Source of the DNA: CAVVAH01 sp963746175
GTDB taxonomy: Bacteria > Actinomycetota > Actinomycetes > JACCUZ01
Length of the DNA: 13,672 bases
NCBI GenBank assembly: GCA_963746175.1
Contig: CAVVAH010000006.1
Span: forward strand, 1-13,672
Reading direction: 5' to 3'
Shown here: one piece after another, positions 5,600 to 13,356 of the stretch
Numbering within the stretch: the first letter of the stretch is position 1
Layout: each line of letters opens with the position of its first letter
Translations under genes and position numbers: made by a program
Notes under the pieces: model-generated
Told to the model about the DNA's origin: nothing
Databases searched by the model: none
Seen by the model: the letters and a program-made list of their open reading frames with translations, nothing else

Positions 5600-7002
5600 G
5601 ACCGGCGCGCGCCGGGCACCGTCGCGTCGGCCGGCGGGATGTTGTGGTTGCGGTGGAACAGGTTTGCGGGGTCGTACTGCGCCTTGACGCCGCGCAGCCG
5701 CTCCCACGTGGCGCCGGGGTAGGCCGCGCGGACCCGGTCGTCTCCCTCGTCACCGACGAAGTTGACGTACGCGGCGTCGTCGCCGTCGTGCAGCACCGTC
5801 GACAGCTCGTCGACCCACGCCTGCCGCCGTGGCTTGTCGTCGTCACCGACGTAGAAGCAGGCGACGTTGACCATCAGCCGGCTGGCCCGGTGGGCGTACG
5901 CCGTGGCGTCGGCCGCGACCCGCGCGTAGGCACCGCCGAGGACGCGGATCTGGACCGCGCGGAGCGGGGCGTCGGACGACGCGATCCGGTCCACGACGGT
6001 CGCAGCCGCGGCCGCGTCGATGCCGGAGGCGAACATCGTCCGGCTCACCGCGGTGGGGTGGTAGTCGGGGTCCTCCGGCGGGAACAGCTCCGGGTACGTC
6101 GACGGGTGCAGCAGGTCGGCGAGCGGCTCGGCCAGCGCGCGCAGCGGGGCGACTGCACCCTCGGCCTCGGCCGGCTCGCCGCACCAGCAGACCAGCGCGA
6201 GGATCACGGGTGTCCCGTGGTGCTCCGCACCGATGAACGGCATCGGCGGGCAGCTCATGACGTTCGCGATGGTCGACAGCTCCTCCGGCGCGGCGTCGGC
6301 CGCGACGACGAAACCTGCGACGGACTCCGCGGTGGCCGGCAGCACCAGCAGCCCGCCGTACACCGTGCCGACCTCGTGCAGCCGGTAGCGGAACCGGGTG
6401 ACGACGCCGAAGTTGCCGCCGCCCCCGCGCAGCGCCCAGAACAGCTCGGGGTGCGACTGATCGTCGGCCACCACGACGTCGCCGGCCGCGGTCACCACCT
6501 CGGCGGCCAGCAGGTTGTCGACGGTCAGGCCGTGCTTCCGGACCAGGTACCCGACGCCACCCCCGAGCGTGATGCCGCCGATCCCCACCGAGCCGGTGTC
6601 GCCGAAGCCGATCGCCAGGCCGTGCTCCGCGGTGGCGGTCGACAGCGCGACGGCGGTGAGGCCGGCGCCGGCCCACACCGAGCGGCCGTCCACGTCGATC
6701 TCGATGCCGTCCAGCGACCGGAGGTCGACGACGACACCGCCGTCGACCGTCGAGTGGGCGGCAGCGCTGTGGCCGCCGCTGCGCACAGCGAGGTCGAAGC
6801 CATGCTCGGCAGCCAGCCGGACGACGTGCGCGACGTCGGCGGCGTCCGCCGGTGCGACGACCGCGAGCGGGCGGAGGTCCGCGGCCGCGACGGACATCGT
6901 GCCGCGTGCCGCGTCGTAGCCCGCGTCGTCCGGGCCGACCACGCTGCCGCGCACGGAGGCGCGCAGGGCTGCCAGGTCGAGAGTCGTCGTGCTGGTGCTC
7001 AT
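5596..7002 (-). CDS. FAD-linked oxidase, berberine-bridge/PCMH type
   Basis: This 468-residue flavoenzyme oxidises an alcohol, sugar or secondary-metabolite substrate, with electrons usually passed to oxygen. Residues 42-215 are the PCMH FAD-binding fold: VVAPADAADV, RSGGHS with His78 as the expected covalent 8-alpha-histidyl FAD site, GSVGIGGITLGGGVGYL (137-153) and LRGGGGNFGVVT (191-202). Residues near 415-456 are the BBE domain, with YDPANLFHRNHNI. In bicovalent members a Cys sits in GVCPT; here the matching segment is GDTGS with Thr136, so FAD is probably attached only through His78. No signal peptide is seen, so it is cytosolic. The ATG at 7002 has GGGAGA 6-7 nt upstream. It converges on the hydrolase lipoprotein gene. 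The substrate is unknown. Confidence 0.93.
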   Translation of the reverse strand: MSTSTTTLDLAALRASVRGSVVGPDDAGYDAARGTMSVAAADLRPLAVVAPADAADVAHVVRLAAEHGFDLAVRSGGHSAAAHSTVDGGVVVDLRSLDGIEIDVDGRSVWAGAGLTAVALSTATAEHGLAIGFGDTGSVGIGGITLGGGVGYLVRKHGLTVDNLLAAEVVTAAGDVVVADDQSHPELFWALRGGGGNFGVVTRFRYRLHEVGTVYGGLLVLPATAESVAGFVVAADAAPEELSTIANVMSCPPMPFIGAEHHGTPVILALVCWCGEPAEAEGAVAPLRALAEPLADLLHPSTYPELFPPEDPDYHPTAVSRTMFASGIDAAAAATVVDRIASSDAPLRAVQIRVLGGAYARVAADATAYAHRASRLMVNVACFYVGDDDKPRRQAWVDELSTVLHDGDDAAYVNFVGDEGDDRVRAAYPGATWERLRGVKAQYDPANLFHRNHNIPPADATVPGARRS

Positions 7003-7076
7003 GGAGGTCTCCCGTCGTCCGGTGTCGCGACGGTAGACGCGCGGACCGACAGGAACTCATCGCTCCTCCTGCAGAC

Positions 7077-7110
7077 GGACCGGACCACGCGGGTCAGCGT
7101 GGTCCGGTCC
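7077..7110 (-). terminator. Strong hairpin terminator behind the RTX glucanase gene
   Basis: A perfect 14-bp stem, 7077-7090 with 7097-7110 (GGACCGGACCACGC / GCGTGGTCCGGTCC), has a 6-nt loop GGGTCA. It begins 17 bp past the TGA of the upstream minus-strand gene and before the promoter region of the oxidase. It lacks a U-tract, as many actinobacterial terminators do. Confidence 0.8.
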
Positions 7111-7127
7111 CGTGCGCGCTCCCGGTG

Positions 7128-8963
7128 TCAGCAGCCGCCAGGCTGGTCGTCGGCGGCGTCGGTCACGCAGCTGTCCGTGCCGAGGCCGCCCTCGGCGTGG
7201 TCGGCACCCAGCCCGCCGACGAGCTTGTCGGTGCCGGCCCCGCCCGACAGGACGTCGGCGCCGTCACCGCCGTCCAGCCGGTCGTCCCCGGCATCGCCGT
7301 AGAGGGTGTCGTCGCCGGAACCGCCGACGACGCGGTCGACGCCGTCATCGCCGTAGAGGACGTCGGCCCCACCCATCCCCTCGATCCGGTCGTTGCCGCC
7401 GAGGCCGCAGATCACGTCGACCGCACTGGTGCCGACCAGCCGGTCCGGGCCCGAGGTGCCGGTCAGGGTGCAGGCGCGCGGGCGGGTGTTGAACTCCTCG
7501 ACGCCGAGCACCGGCCGGACCGCCTTGACGATGTCGGGCGAGGAGAACGACGTGCGCATGACGTCGCCACCCAGGTAGTTGCCGAGCGCGGCCATGATCA
7601 TGCCCTGGTCGAGCGAGAGGTACGACGCCGACGGGTGGCCGGTGCCGACGTTGACCGAGTCCGCGAAGCCCCACTTGTCGAAGACCCCGGGCATCGCCTC
7701 GAGCCGCGCCAGGTTCGCGATCGTCTGAACCGGGCGGAAGCGCAGGCCCAGGAACGCGGCATGCGGCGTCACGACGCCGTTGGTGTACGCGCTGGGCGGC
7801 GGGTCGGCCACCGCAGGGTGCCCGTCGCAGCCGGGGAACCCGTGGTCCACCAGGGTGTTGTCCTCGTTGGAGGGCATACCGCTGGGGTCCATCCCGGCCA
7901 GGTCGACGCCGTAGGCGCTGTACCCGCCCTCAGGGATGTTCGACGGCGAGAAGCCCCACACGCCGTACTGCGCGACGTTCATGCCGTGGTCGATCTGCGC
8001 GTCGACGGTGAGCGGGTGGTTCTGCCGCCACGAGCCGGCACCCCAGGTCTCCTCCGGGACGAACAGCGAGGGCATGAGCGCCTCGAACATCGAGCCGCCC
8101 CAGCTGGGCGTGATCTTCGTGTCGTTGTACGTGTAGCTGCCGTCGTAGACGTCGACACCGTCGTAGCTGGCCCAGTAGCCGGTCGGCTTCTGCTCCTGCC
8201 AGGAGTAGTCGCAGGTGTCCGGGAAGGAGCGCCAGCGGCCGTAGTACTCCTTGCGCGGCAGCTCGCCCTTGGTGATGCCGATGTAGTCGACGATCCTGGA
8301 CTCCGAGAGGACGGTGTCGTAGCAGCACGGGCCGTCACCGGTGGAGGGCTTGAAGTGGAACAGGACCCGGTTCTTGTCCGGGACGTAGTAGAAGCCGAAG
8401 TCCATCGAGTCGTAGATCGCCCCGGCGCGGGCGGCGAGCTCCGGGACCGAGTTGTGCACGATCTTGAGGCCGGTCGCCAGCCAGGCGTTGTCGACCGAGG
8501 AGAGGATCGGGTCCAGCGGCTTGCCGGTCGGCGGCCAGCTGGTGAGCTTCGCGCCGTTGCGGTGGTCGTACCAGTTGTAGAACTGGCCGGTCGACTCGTA
8601 GGTCTCCATGCCTTCGACCGTCGTGATGGTCTTGGTCAGCCGGCTGACGACCTCGGCGTGGTCGATGATGCCGAGCCTCTCGGCCGCGATCGCGCTCCAC
8701 ATGTACGCGCCGATGTTGGTCGTCGACGTCTGCACGTCGGTGTGCCCGTCGTCGAAGAGCTGGTCGGTCGGCAGGCCGCTGTCGGTGTCGACCATCGCCG
8801 TGAACGACGCCCAGGTGTTCTCGGCGTAGCGCATCAGGGTGGCATCGGCGGCGTGGGTGCCGGTGTCGGCGGCCCGGGCGCCGTCGGCCTCGGCCGGAGC
8901 CGAGGGCACCGCCCAGAGGACTGCCAGCGCGGTCGCGATCACGGCGGTCAGCACTCTGCGCAT
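7128..8963 (-). CDS. Secreted glycoamylase/GH144-like glucanase with C-terminal RTX calcium-binding repeats
   Basis: This 611-residue extracellular protein has a Sec signal peptide at 1-24 (MRRVLTAVIATALAVLW, cut near APA). The catalytic part, about 35-480, shows the glycoamylase (PF10091)/GH144 pattern: TTNIGAYMW (81-89), GQFYNWYD (126-133), SSVDNAWLATGL (155-166), SWGGSMFEALMP (287-298), YGVWGFSPS (333-341), VVTPHAAFLGL and SLDQGMIMAALGNY (450-463). GH144 enzymes cleave beta-1,2-glucan; other members of the fold act on other glucans, so the substrate is uncertain. Residues 502-600 are eleven RTX-type nonapeptides that bind calcium. The frame opens 22 codons earlier, but the ATG at 8963 follows GAGGAGG and starts the signal peptide. 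It is monocistronic, with a strong terminator behind it. It likely breaks down external or wall-associated glucan. Confidence 0.88.
   Translation of the reverse strand: MRRVLTAVIATALAVLWAVPSAPAEADGARAADTGTHAADATLMRYAENTWASFTAMVDTDSGLPTDQLFDDGHTDVQTSTTNIGAYMWSAIAAERLGIIDHAEVVSRLTKTITTVEGMETYESTGQFYNWYDHRNGAKLTSWPPTGKPLDPILSSVDNAWLATGLKIVHNSVPELAARAGAIYDSMDFGFYYVPDKNRVLFHFKPSTGDGPCCYDTVLSESRIVDYIGITKGELPRKEYYGRWRSFPDTCDYSWQEQKPTGYWASYDGVDVYDGSYTYNDTKITPSWGGSMFEALMPSLFVPEETWGAGSWRQNHPLTVDAQIDHGMNVAQYGVWGFSPSNIPEGGYSAYGVDLAGMDPSGMPSNEDNTLVDHGFPGCDGHPAVADPPPSAYTNGVVTPHAAFLGLRFRPVQTIANLARLEAMPGVFDKWGFADSVNVGTGHPSASYLSLDQGMIMAALGNYLGGDVMRTSFSSPDIVKAVRPVLGVEEFNTRPRACTLTGTSGPDRLVGTSAVDVICGLGGNDRIEGMGGADVLYGDDGVDRVVGGSGDDTLYGDAGDDRLDGGDGADVLSGGAGTDKLVGGLGADHAEGGLGTDSCVTDAADDQPGGC
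7164..7460 (-). repeat. Eleven tandem RTX (hemolysin-type) calcium-binding nonapeptides
   Basis: Eleven gap-free units of the form GGxGxDxxx encode residues 502-600 of the glucanase: GTSGPDRLV, GTSAVDVIC, GLGGNDRIE, GMGGADVLY, GDDGVDRVV, GGSGDDTLY, GDAGDDRLD, GGDGADVLS, GGAGTDKLV, GGLGADHAE and GGLGTDSCV. Each pair of turns binds calcium and forms a parallel beta-roll. Cysteines in units 2 and 11 and at the last residue may cap the roll. Confidence 0.92.
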
Positions 8964-9105
8964 GGGTCCTCCTCGGCACCGGACAGGCGGCGCCGACCTA
9001 CCCTGATCGAAAACGGCAGAACCCTCCACAACGGACTCATCTCACGGCAGCCTGCGCGCCTCTGCGCGGCTAGGGGCGCTCGACCGGCTCCTGCAGCGTG
9101 AGAGT

Positions 9106-9143
9106 GGCGCCGCGAGCCGGGTCGGGAGCTGTGGAGCGGCGCC
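9106..9143 (-). terminator. Hairpin just after the TolB-like lipoprotein gene
   Basis: GGCGCCGC (9106-9113) pairs with GCGGCGCC (9136-9143), an 8-bp perfect stem with a 22-nt loop, starting one base past the gene's TGA. It probably ends the three-gene minus-strand unit. The loop is large, so this is moderate evidence. The rest of 8964-9105 holds the upstream region of the glucanase; I see no convincing promoter boxes there. Confidence 0.45.
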
Positions 9144-9144
9144 C

Positions 9145-10242
9145 TCAGGGGAGCGGCTGCAGCGTCGGGTGGGTCCCGACAAGGAACCGGCTTCCTGTGG
9201 CCGACTCGACCTGGCCGCCGTGGTAGGCGATCGACACCATGTGGCGGTTCGCCAGGCTTCCGTCGCCCTTCACGGCGGTGAAGAGGATGCGTGTGCCGTC
9301 CGGTGTCCAGCGTGGCTGGGTAGAGCGCATCACCCCCGTGGCAAAGTGCGTGATCTGCCTGCGGTGCGAGCCATCCGCACGGACCGTGTGGAGGTTGGAG
9401 GAGACCGACATGTCCGCGAACAAGCTGAGGTCATGGTCGGTGTACACGACGTGACGAGCAGCACCGGGACGCCAGTCGCAGTAGCTCCCCCACTCGCGGG
9501 GCCCGGACAACCTGCGTGTCGGCCCGCCGGTCATCTTCCCTACCGCCACCGCCGAGCCTGTGGGGCCAGCACCGACATCGCCGATCTCCGTGGTGACGCA
9601 GTACGACGCACCGTCCGGTGACACCCGGGGGGCGCTGAAGAGCTCGTGCGCAGCCGACGTGGAGACGTCCTGGCTCCTCCCGGCGGGAAGGTCCAGGAGT
9701 TCGAGGGACGACGAGGCCGGAACCCCGGAATCGGTCTCCGGGCCGTCGTATCGCATCATCAGGAGGCCGCGACCGGACGGCATCCACGCGACGTAGTCGT
9801 AGCCCAGGCAGGCTCCCGTGCACGCGGCGACCCGGCGAGCATGTGACCCGTCAGCGTCGGAGATCCAGACCTCCTGGGTGTCCTCGACCACGATGAACGC
9901 CAACTCCGTGCCCGTCGGAGACCAGTCCGGATGGATCTGATAGCCGGGGACGCCGGTCAGGATCTGGTGCGCCCCCTCCCCGTCGGTCTGGACGAGAAAG
10001 ATGCCGTCTCCGTCACGACCGGGCGCTTGGTAGGCCAGCCATGGCCCCACCGGGCGGCCGCTCGCCGGACGAGCCGACGGCACCGACGACACACCGGGTG
10101 AGACGTCGGACGTCGGGTGGGGCGTGCTGCGGCTGCACCCACTGGCCGCCAGAACGAGCGCGATCACCACGCAACCACGACGCAGCACCGTGACCGCCAG
10201 GCCGCGATCCCCGCCGCACCCGTCCGGCGCCATCCGCGACAT
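9145..10242 (-). CDS. TolB-like beta-propeller lipoprotein
   Basis: This 365-residue protein has a lipoprotein signal peptide (LRRGCVVIALVLAASGC, lipobox Cys36) and should be anchored outside the membrane. After a Pro/Ser linker it shows TolB/PD40 propeller blades: IHPDWSPTGTELAFI (about 103-117), SAPRVSPDGASY (203-214) and TQPRWTPDGTRILFT (308-322), with ISDADGSHARRV- and VRADGSHRRQIT-type strands between them. Cys141 and Cys145 may form a disulfide. Such propellers bind proteins or sugars; no enzymatic role is evident. The frame opens far upstream, but the ATG at 10242 follows GGAGGG closely and precedes the signal peptide; ATG 10233 is the alternative. It lies 79 bp downstream of the hydrolase lipoprotein gene on the same strand, probably in one unit. 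Confidence 0.85.
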   Translation of the reverse strand: MSRMAPDGCGGDRGLAVTVLRRGCVVIALVLAASGCSRSTPHPTSDVSPGVSSVPSARPASGRPVGPWLAYQAPGRDGDGIFLVQTDGEGAHQILTGVPGYQIHPDWSPTGTELAFIVVEDTQEVWISDADGSHARRVAACTGACLGYDYVAWMPSGRGLLMMRYDGPETDSGVPASSSLELLDLPAGRSQDVSTSAAHELFSAPRVSPDGASYCVTTEIGDVGAGPTGSAVAVGKMTGGPTRRLSGPREWGSYCDWRPGAARHVVYTDHDLSLFADMSVSSNLHTVRADGSHRRQITHFATGVMRSTQPRWTPDGTRILFTAVKGDGSLANRHMVSIAYHGGQVESATGSRFLVGTHPTLQPLP

Positions 10243-10321
10243 GATCCCTCCGAACGTGGTCAGTGACATGGTGCGCAGCCCGGGCCGGGGGTCTCGCGCG
10301 ACGAACGGGTGGCAGGTGGCT

Positions 10322-11206
10322 TCACCGCCGTGCCTGAGAGGCCTCGGCGATGACCGCCCGCACTTGGTCGGCGAGGACGCCCGGGACCGCCGCGGGGATC
10401 TCGTGCGGGCAGCTGCACCGGAGCAGCTGCCCCTGGGGGAGCGCGCGGATCCAGGCGCGCAACCGGCGGTCATAGGCGTCGGCGTCCCACTCGACCGGCA
10501 GCTCGCCCTGCTCGGCGAGGATGTAGTGGATCGGGATGTCGGGCAGTCTCGGCTCGAGCGCCCTCGCCTGCGCATAGCCCTCATAGGCATCGAGGTTCTC
10601 GCCGTTGCTGTCCATGTCCTGGCGCACGTCGTCGACGGACGACGGCGGGTCCAGGCTGGTCTCCAGGGTGAGGGTGCTGTCCGCGAGCACCAGCCCCGCG
10701 ACCTCGTCGCGGTACGTCGCCGCGTACATCTCCGCGATCAGCCCCCCGTAGGAGTGCGCGACCAGGATGAACGGGGGCTCGCCGACCTGGTCCAGGAGCG
10801 CGTGCAGGTCCTCGACGCTGTCCAGGGCGGTGTGCCTGCCTTCGTCGCTGTCGCTGCCGCCGACGTTGAGGCGGTCATAGGTACAGCTTCGGACGCCGCC
10901 GAGTACACGCGCGGTGGGTCCCCAGTCCGCACCCCTGCCGCCGAGCCCGTGAAGGAAGACCACGGTCGGGCCCTCGCCTGCGTCCGGGCAGTCGGCGGAC
11001 AGGGCGTGGGCTCCGACGTCGACCAGCTCCCTGCCCTGGGCGGCCTCGTCGGCAGTCGTCGGCGTGCTGGGCGTGGCAGACGTGGACGGCGACGCGGCCC
11101 GAGTGGCAGACGGCTCCGCGGTCGAGGAGTCGGACCCGCACCCCGTGAGGGACAGCACTGCGCAGACGAGCAGCGCGCTGGCCCGGATCTGGGCGCTGGG
11201 CCTCAT
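10322..11206 (-). CDS. Alpha/beta hydrolase lipoprotein
   Basis: This 294-residue protein has a lipoprotein signal peptide (LLVCAVLSLTGC, Cys23) and a Ser/Thr/Ala linker to about residue 55. The hydrolase core shows the oxyanion motif VVFLHGLGGRG (82-92), the DRLNVGGSD loop (111-119) and the nucleophile elbow VAHSYGG with Ser152. A late His268 (CSCPHEIP) is the likely catalytic base, flanked by Cys264 and Cys266. The acid is less certain. The substrate is unknown; esters, lactones or lipids are typical. The ATG at 11206 has AAAGGAG 7-8 nt upstream, and the 27 codons before it are not needed. It sits between the membrane protein gene (93 bp upstream) and the TolB-like lipoprotein gene (79 bp downstream), all on the minus strand, so co-expression is likely. 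Confidence 0.9.
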   Translation of the reverse strand: MRPSAQIRASALLVCAVLSLTGCGSDSSTAEPSATRAASPSTSATPSTPTTADEAAQGRELVDVGAHALSADCPDAGEGPTVVFLHGLGGRGADWGPTARVLGGVRSCTYDRLNVGGSDSDEGRHTALDSVEDLHALLDQVGEPPFILVAHSYGGLIAEMYAATYRDEVAGLVLADSTLTLETSLDPPSSVDDVRQDMDSNGENLDAYEGYAQARALEPRLPDIPIHYILAEQGELPVEWDADAYDRRLRAWIRALPQGQLLRCSCPHEIPAAVPGVLADQVRAVIAEASQARR

Positions 11207-11299
11207 CGTTGGGCTCCTTTCCTCGGCCGCTGCTGCGGGGCGCGCGGTTGCAGCGTCCCGGGAGTGGTTCCACGATTCGCCATCCACCGGCCCGGCACC

Positions 11300-12052
11300 T
11301 CAGTACGAGCCCGGGTTTCCGCTAGGTGCCAGCCCTAGGGAGCTCTGGCGGTCTCGAGTGAGGGCTGACTCTCGCTCGGCGGTCTTGGCGATCCAGGCGA
11401 AGGCCAGCGCGGCCAGTAGCGCGCCGGGGGGGTAGGCCCACCAGAGGGAAGCCGCTCCGGCGAGTCCGAGCATCACGGCGGCACCCCGGGGGATGGCGCG
11501 GCGCCGCCAGCCGATCACGGCCAACGCAACGAAACCGACGAGGCCGAGGATCATCTTCGGGGCCGGGAGCAACAGCAGCCATGGACTGAACTCCAGGTAC
11601 TCGTCGTCGCTCACATAGCTCGTGAAGTGGGGCGCGACGGTGGCCAGGCTCCATGCCATGGCCGAGATCCCCGCGCAAGCGGCCGCGCTGACGTAGACGG
11701 TCCAGCGAGGTACGTCGATCGCGCGAGCAAGGCCGGGAATGGCCGCTGCAAGCCCGCCGAAAGCCAAGGTTGCCAAGACGTTGACAGCGACCTGGTACGG
11801 ACTACGCGCCGCCTCGCGAAAGCTCAGCTCGCTCAGCAGGACGAAGCCGGCGATGAACGCAGCAGAAGCCACGACCCCGACGAGGGCTGTGGTGGCGACG
11901 AGGCCGTACCGCACAGTGCCAGACTGGGCATCGTCGTCGAGAGCGATTGCGGACAAGGGTGCTCCTCGAGCCGGGGACCACGTGGTGTGGTCACGGTGAT
12001 CCCAGGCTCGCGCGTTCGAACGCACCGGCCCACCGCCGCAGGTCTCGATCAT
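11300..12052 (-). CDS. Polytopic membrane protein of unknown function
   Basis: I do not recognise the family. The product has about six hydrophobic segments in its last 200 residues: VATTALVGVVASAAFIAGFV, VAVNVLATLAFGGLAAAI, VYVSAAACAGISAMAWSL, WLLLLPAPKMILGLVGFVAL, AAVMLGLAGAASLWW and GALLAALAFAWIA, with a short charged tail. An extracytoplasmic acidic loop (TSYVSDDEYLEF) lies before segment 4. Two starts compete. ATG 12052 has GGAGG 5 nt upstream and gives 250 residues. TTG 11956 has GAGGAG 5 nt upstream and gives 218 residues that begin closer to the first helix; the extra 32 residues look unstructured. It is divergent from the two-component system, which may control it, and leads the unit with the two lipoproteins. 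Confidence 0.72.
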   Translation of the reverse strand: MIETCGGGPVRSNARAWDHRDHTTWSPARGAPLSAIALDDDAQSGTVRYGLVATTALVGVVASAAFIAGFVLLSELSFREAARSPYQVAVNVLATLAFGGLAAAIPGLARAIDVPRWTVYVSAAACAGISAMAWSLATVAPHFTSYVSDDEYLEFSPWLLLLPAPKMILGLVGFVALAVIGWRRRAIPRGAAVMLGLAGAASLWWAYPPGALLAALAFAWIAKTAERESALTRDRQSSLGLAPSGNPGSY

Positions 12053-12156
12053 CAGGTCCTCCGACAGGCTGAGGAAGGGACCGGGCTCCGCCTCGGGAGG
12101 GAACGTCGAGCCCGTCTCGAGAGGGAGTCGGCAACGCACTGGCCGGGCGTAGCCTG
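12053..12156. promoter_or_regulatory. Divergent intergenic region with inverted repeat and candidate kinase promoter
   Basis: CGGGCTC (12082-12088) and GAGCCCG (12108-12114) form a perfect 7-bp inverted repeat with a 19-bp spacer, and an 8-bp palindrome TCTCGAGA (12115-12122) adjoins it. These are candidate sites for the response regulator. TAGCCT (12150-12155) is a fair -10 box whose transcript would start at about the ATG at 12163, implying a leaderless kinase mRNA. The -35 is poor. Confidence 0.35.
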
Positions 12157-13356
12157 ATGGGCATGAAGGCGCCGGCGATCAGCCGAGACCGCTGGCTCGA
12201 CTGCGTGCTTGCCGCTGTGGCCACGGTCATCGGGGTCAGCAGTGTGCTCACCAAGGACCCGACCGTCGCCTACGACTATCCACCCGCGAACTCACAGCTC
12301 GTCCTGCTCGCCATCGGCTCGACCCTCCCGCTCGCCCTGCGCCGGGTGTATCCGTACACCTCGCTCCTGGTCTCGGCCGCCTCGATCACCGTCATCATGT
12401 CGTTGCGGTGGAACGAGGGAGTGACGCCGCTGGGGACGCTGGTGCTGCTCTACTCCCTCGCCGTGTACCGCCGCTTCGCGGTTTCCCTGGCAGGCCTGGG
12501 CACCGTCCTGGGCATGTTCGTGCTGTTCGCCTTCATGGGAGCGCCGTTCTTCGACAACCCCGCTGGCGTCCTCAGCACCTTCGTCTTCTGCGTGCCATGG
12601 GGCATCGGCCTGTCGGTACGCCGGCAGCGCCTGCTGCGCGAACAGGCGACCACCAAGGCTCTGGCTGCCGAGCGGCAGCTGGCCGCGGCAGCGGAGCGTG
12701 CAGTCCTCGCCGAGCGACTGCGCATCGCCCGTGAGCTGCACGACGTCGTGTCCCACACACTGTCGGTGATCGCGGTGCAGTCAGGAGTGGCCCGTCACCT
12801 GGCCAGGGTTCAGCCCGAACGAGTCCAGCCGGCGCTCGAAGCGATCGAAAGCGCCAGCCGGACCGCGCTCGACGACCTTCGTCGGATGCTCGGCGTACTC
12901 CGGGAGCCACCGAGTGAAGAGGTGGACGGTACCCAGCACCGGTTGGCGCCGTCCCCGACCCTCGACGACGTCGAGGAGCTGGTGGCCCGGCACCGAGAGT
13001 CGTACGGACCGGTCGAGCTGGCCATCCATCCCTCCCTGAAGCAGATGCCTGCGAGCGTCCTGCTGACCGTCTACCGCATCGTGCAGGAGGCGCTGACCAA
13101 CGCCCGCAAGCACGCTCCGCGGTCACCGGTGCGGATCAGCCTGGCCGCCACCGCCGGAGACATCACGGTTGTCGTCGACACTGGCGCGACCGACGTCCCC
13201 TCGAACGCCACGGAACCAGGCTTCGGGCTGTTGGGCATGCGCGAGCGAGTAGGCCTCTTCGGTGGCGACTTCGAAGCAGGACCCATCAGCGACGGCGGGT
13301 TCAGGGTGCGTGCGCATCTGCCGGGCGTCGTCAGGGCGGAACCGGTGACCACGTGA
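12157..13356 (+). CDS. Sensor histidine kinase, NarL/DesK-type (HisKA_3)
   Basis: This 399-residue membrane kinase has about four to six helices in residues 14-155 and no large extracytoplasmic domain, as in DesK/LiaS-like sensors that detect stress within the membrane. A coiled linker runs from 155 to 187. The HisKA_3 dimerisation domain follows, with phospho-acceptor His195 in RIARELHDVVSHTLSVIAVQ. The ATPase has its N box at EALTNARKHA (Asn315), a modified D box VVVDTGAT (340-343) and its G box at GFGLLGMRERVGLFGG (355-370). ATG 12157 and ATG 12163 both lack a ribosome site; 12163 fits a leaderless start. The gene overlaps the response regulator by 4 bp (GTGA). The signal is unknown. It is divergent from a membrane protein gene that may be a target. 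Confidence 0.95.
   Translation: MGMKAPAISRDRWLDCVLAAVATVIGVSSVLTKDPTVAYDYPPANSQLVLLAIGSTLPLALRRVYPYTSLLVSAASITVIMSLRWNEGVTPLGTLVLLYSLAVYRRFAVSLAGLGTVLGMFVLFAFMGAPFFDNPAGVLSTFVFCVPWGIGLSVRRQRLLREQATTKALAAERQLAAAAERAVLAERLRIARELHDVVSHTLSVIAVQSGVARHLARVQPERVQPALEAIESASRTALDDLRRMLGVLREPPSEEVDGTQHRLAPSPTLDDVEELVARHRESYGPVELAIHPSLKQMPASVLLTVYRIVQEALTNARKHAPRSPVRISLAATAGDITVVVDTGATDVPSNATEPGFGLLGMRERVGLFGGDFEAGPISDGGFRVRAHLPGVVRAEPVTT

Noticed and set aside
5644..7302. Long plus-strand open frame opposite the FAD oxidase
   Set aside because: It is a shadow frame; the opposite strand encodes all PCMH and BBE motifs with a proper start and ribosome site.
7164..7460. CRISPR-like repetition from the regular 27-bp periodicity
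   Set aside because: The period is exactly nine codons of in-frame GGxGxDxxx protein repeats with divergent DNA, not identical repeats with spacers.
6852..9101. Very long plus-strand open frame (749 codons) opposite the glucanase gene
   Set aside because: It is the antisense of a clear GH/RTX coding sequence; its Val/Asp/Arg-rich translation has no recognisable domain and it straddles a terminator and two genes.
10243..10590. 116-codon extension of the TolB-like lipoprotein
   Set aside because: It overlaps the hydrolase gene in another frame and would bury the lipoprotein signal peptide inside the protein.
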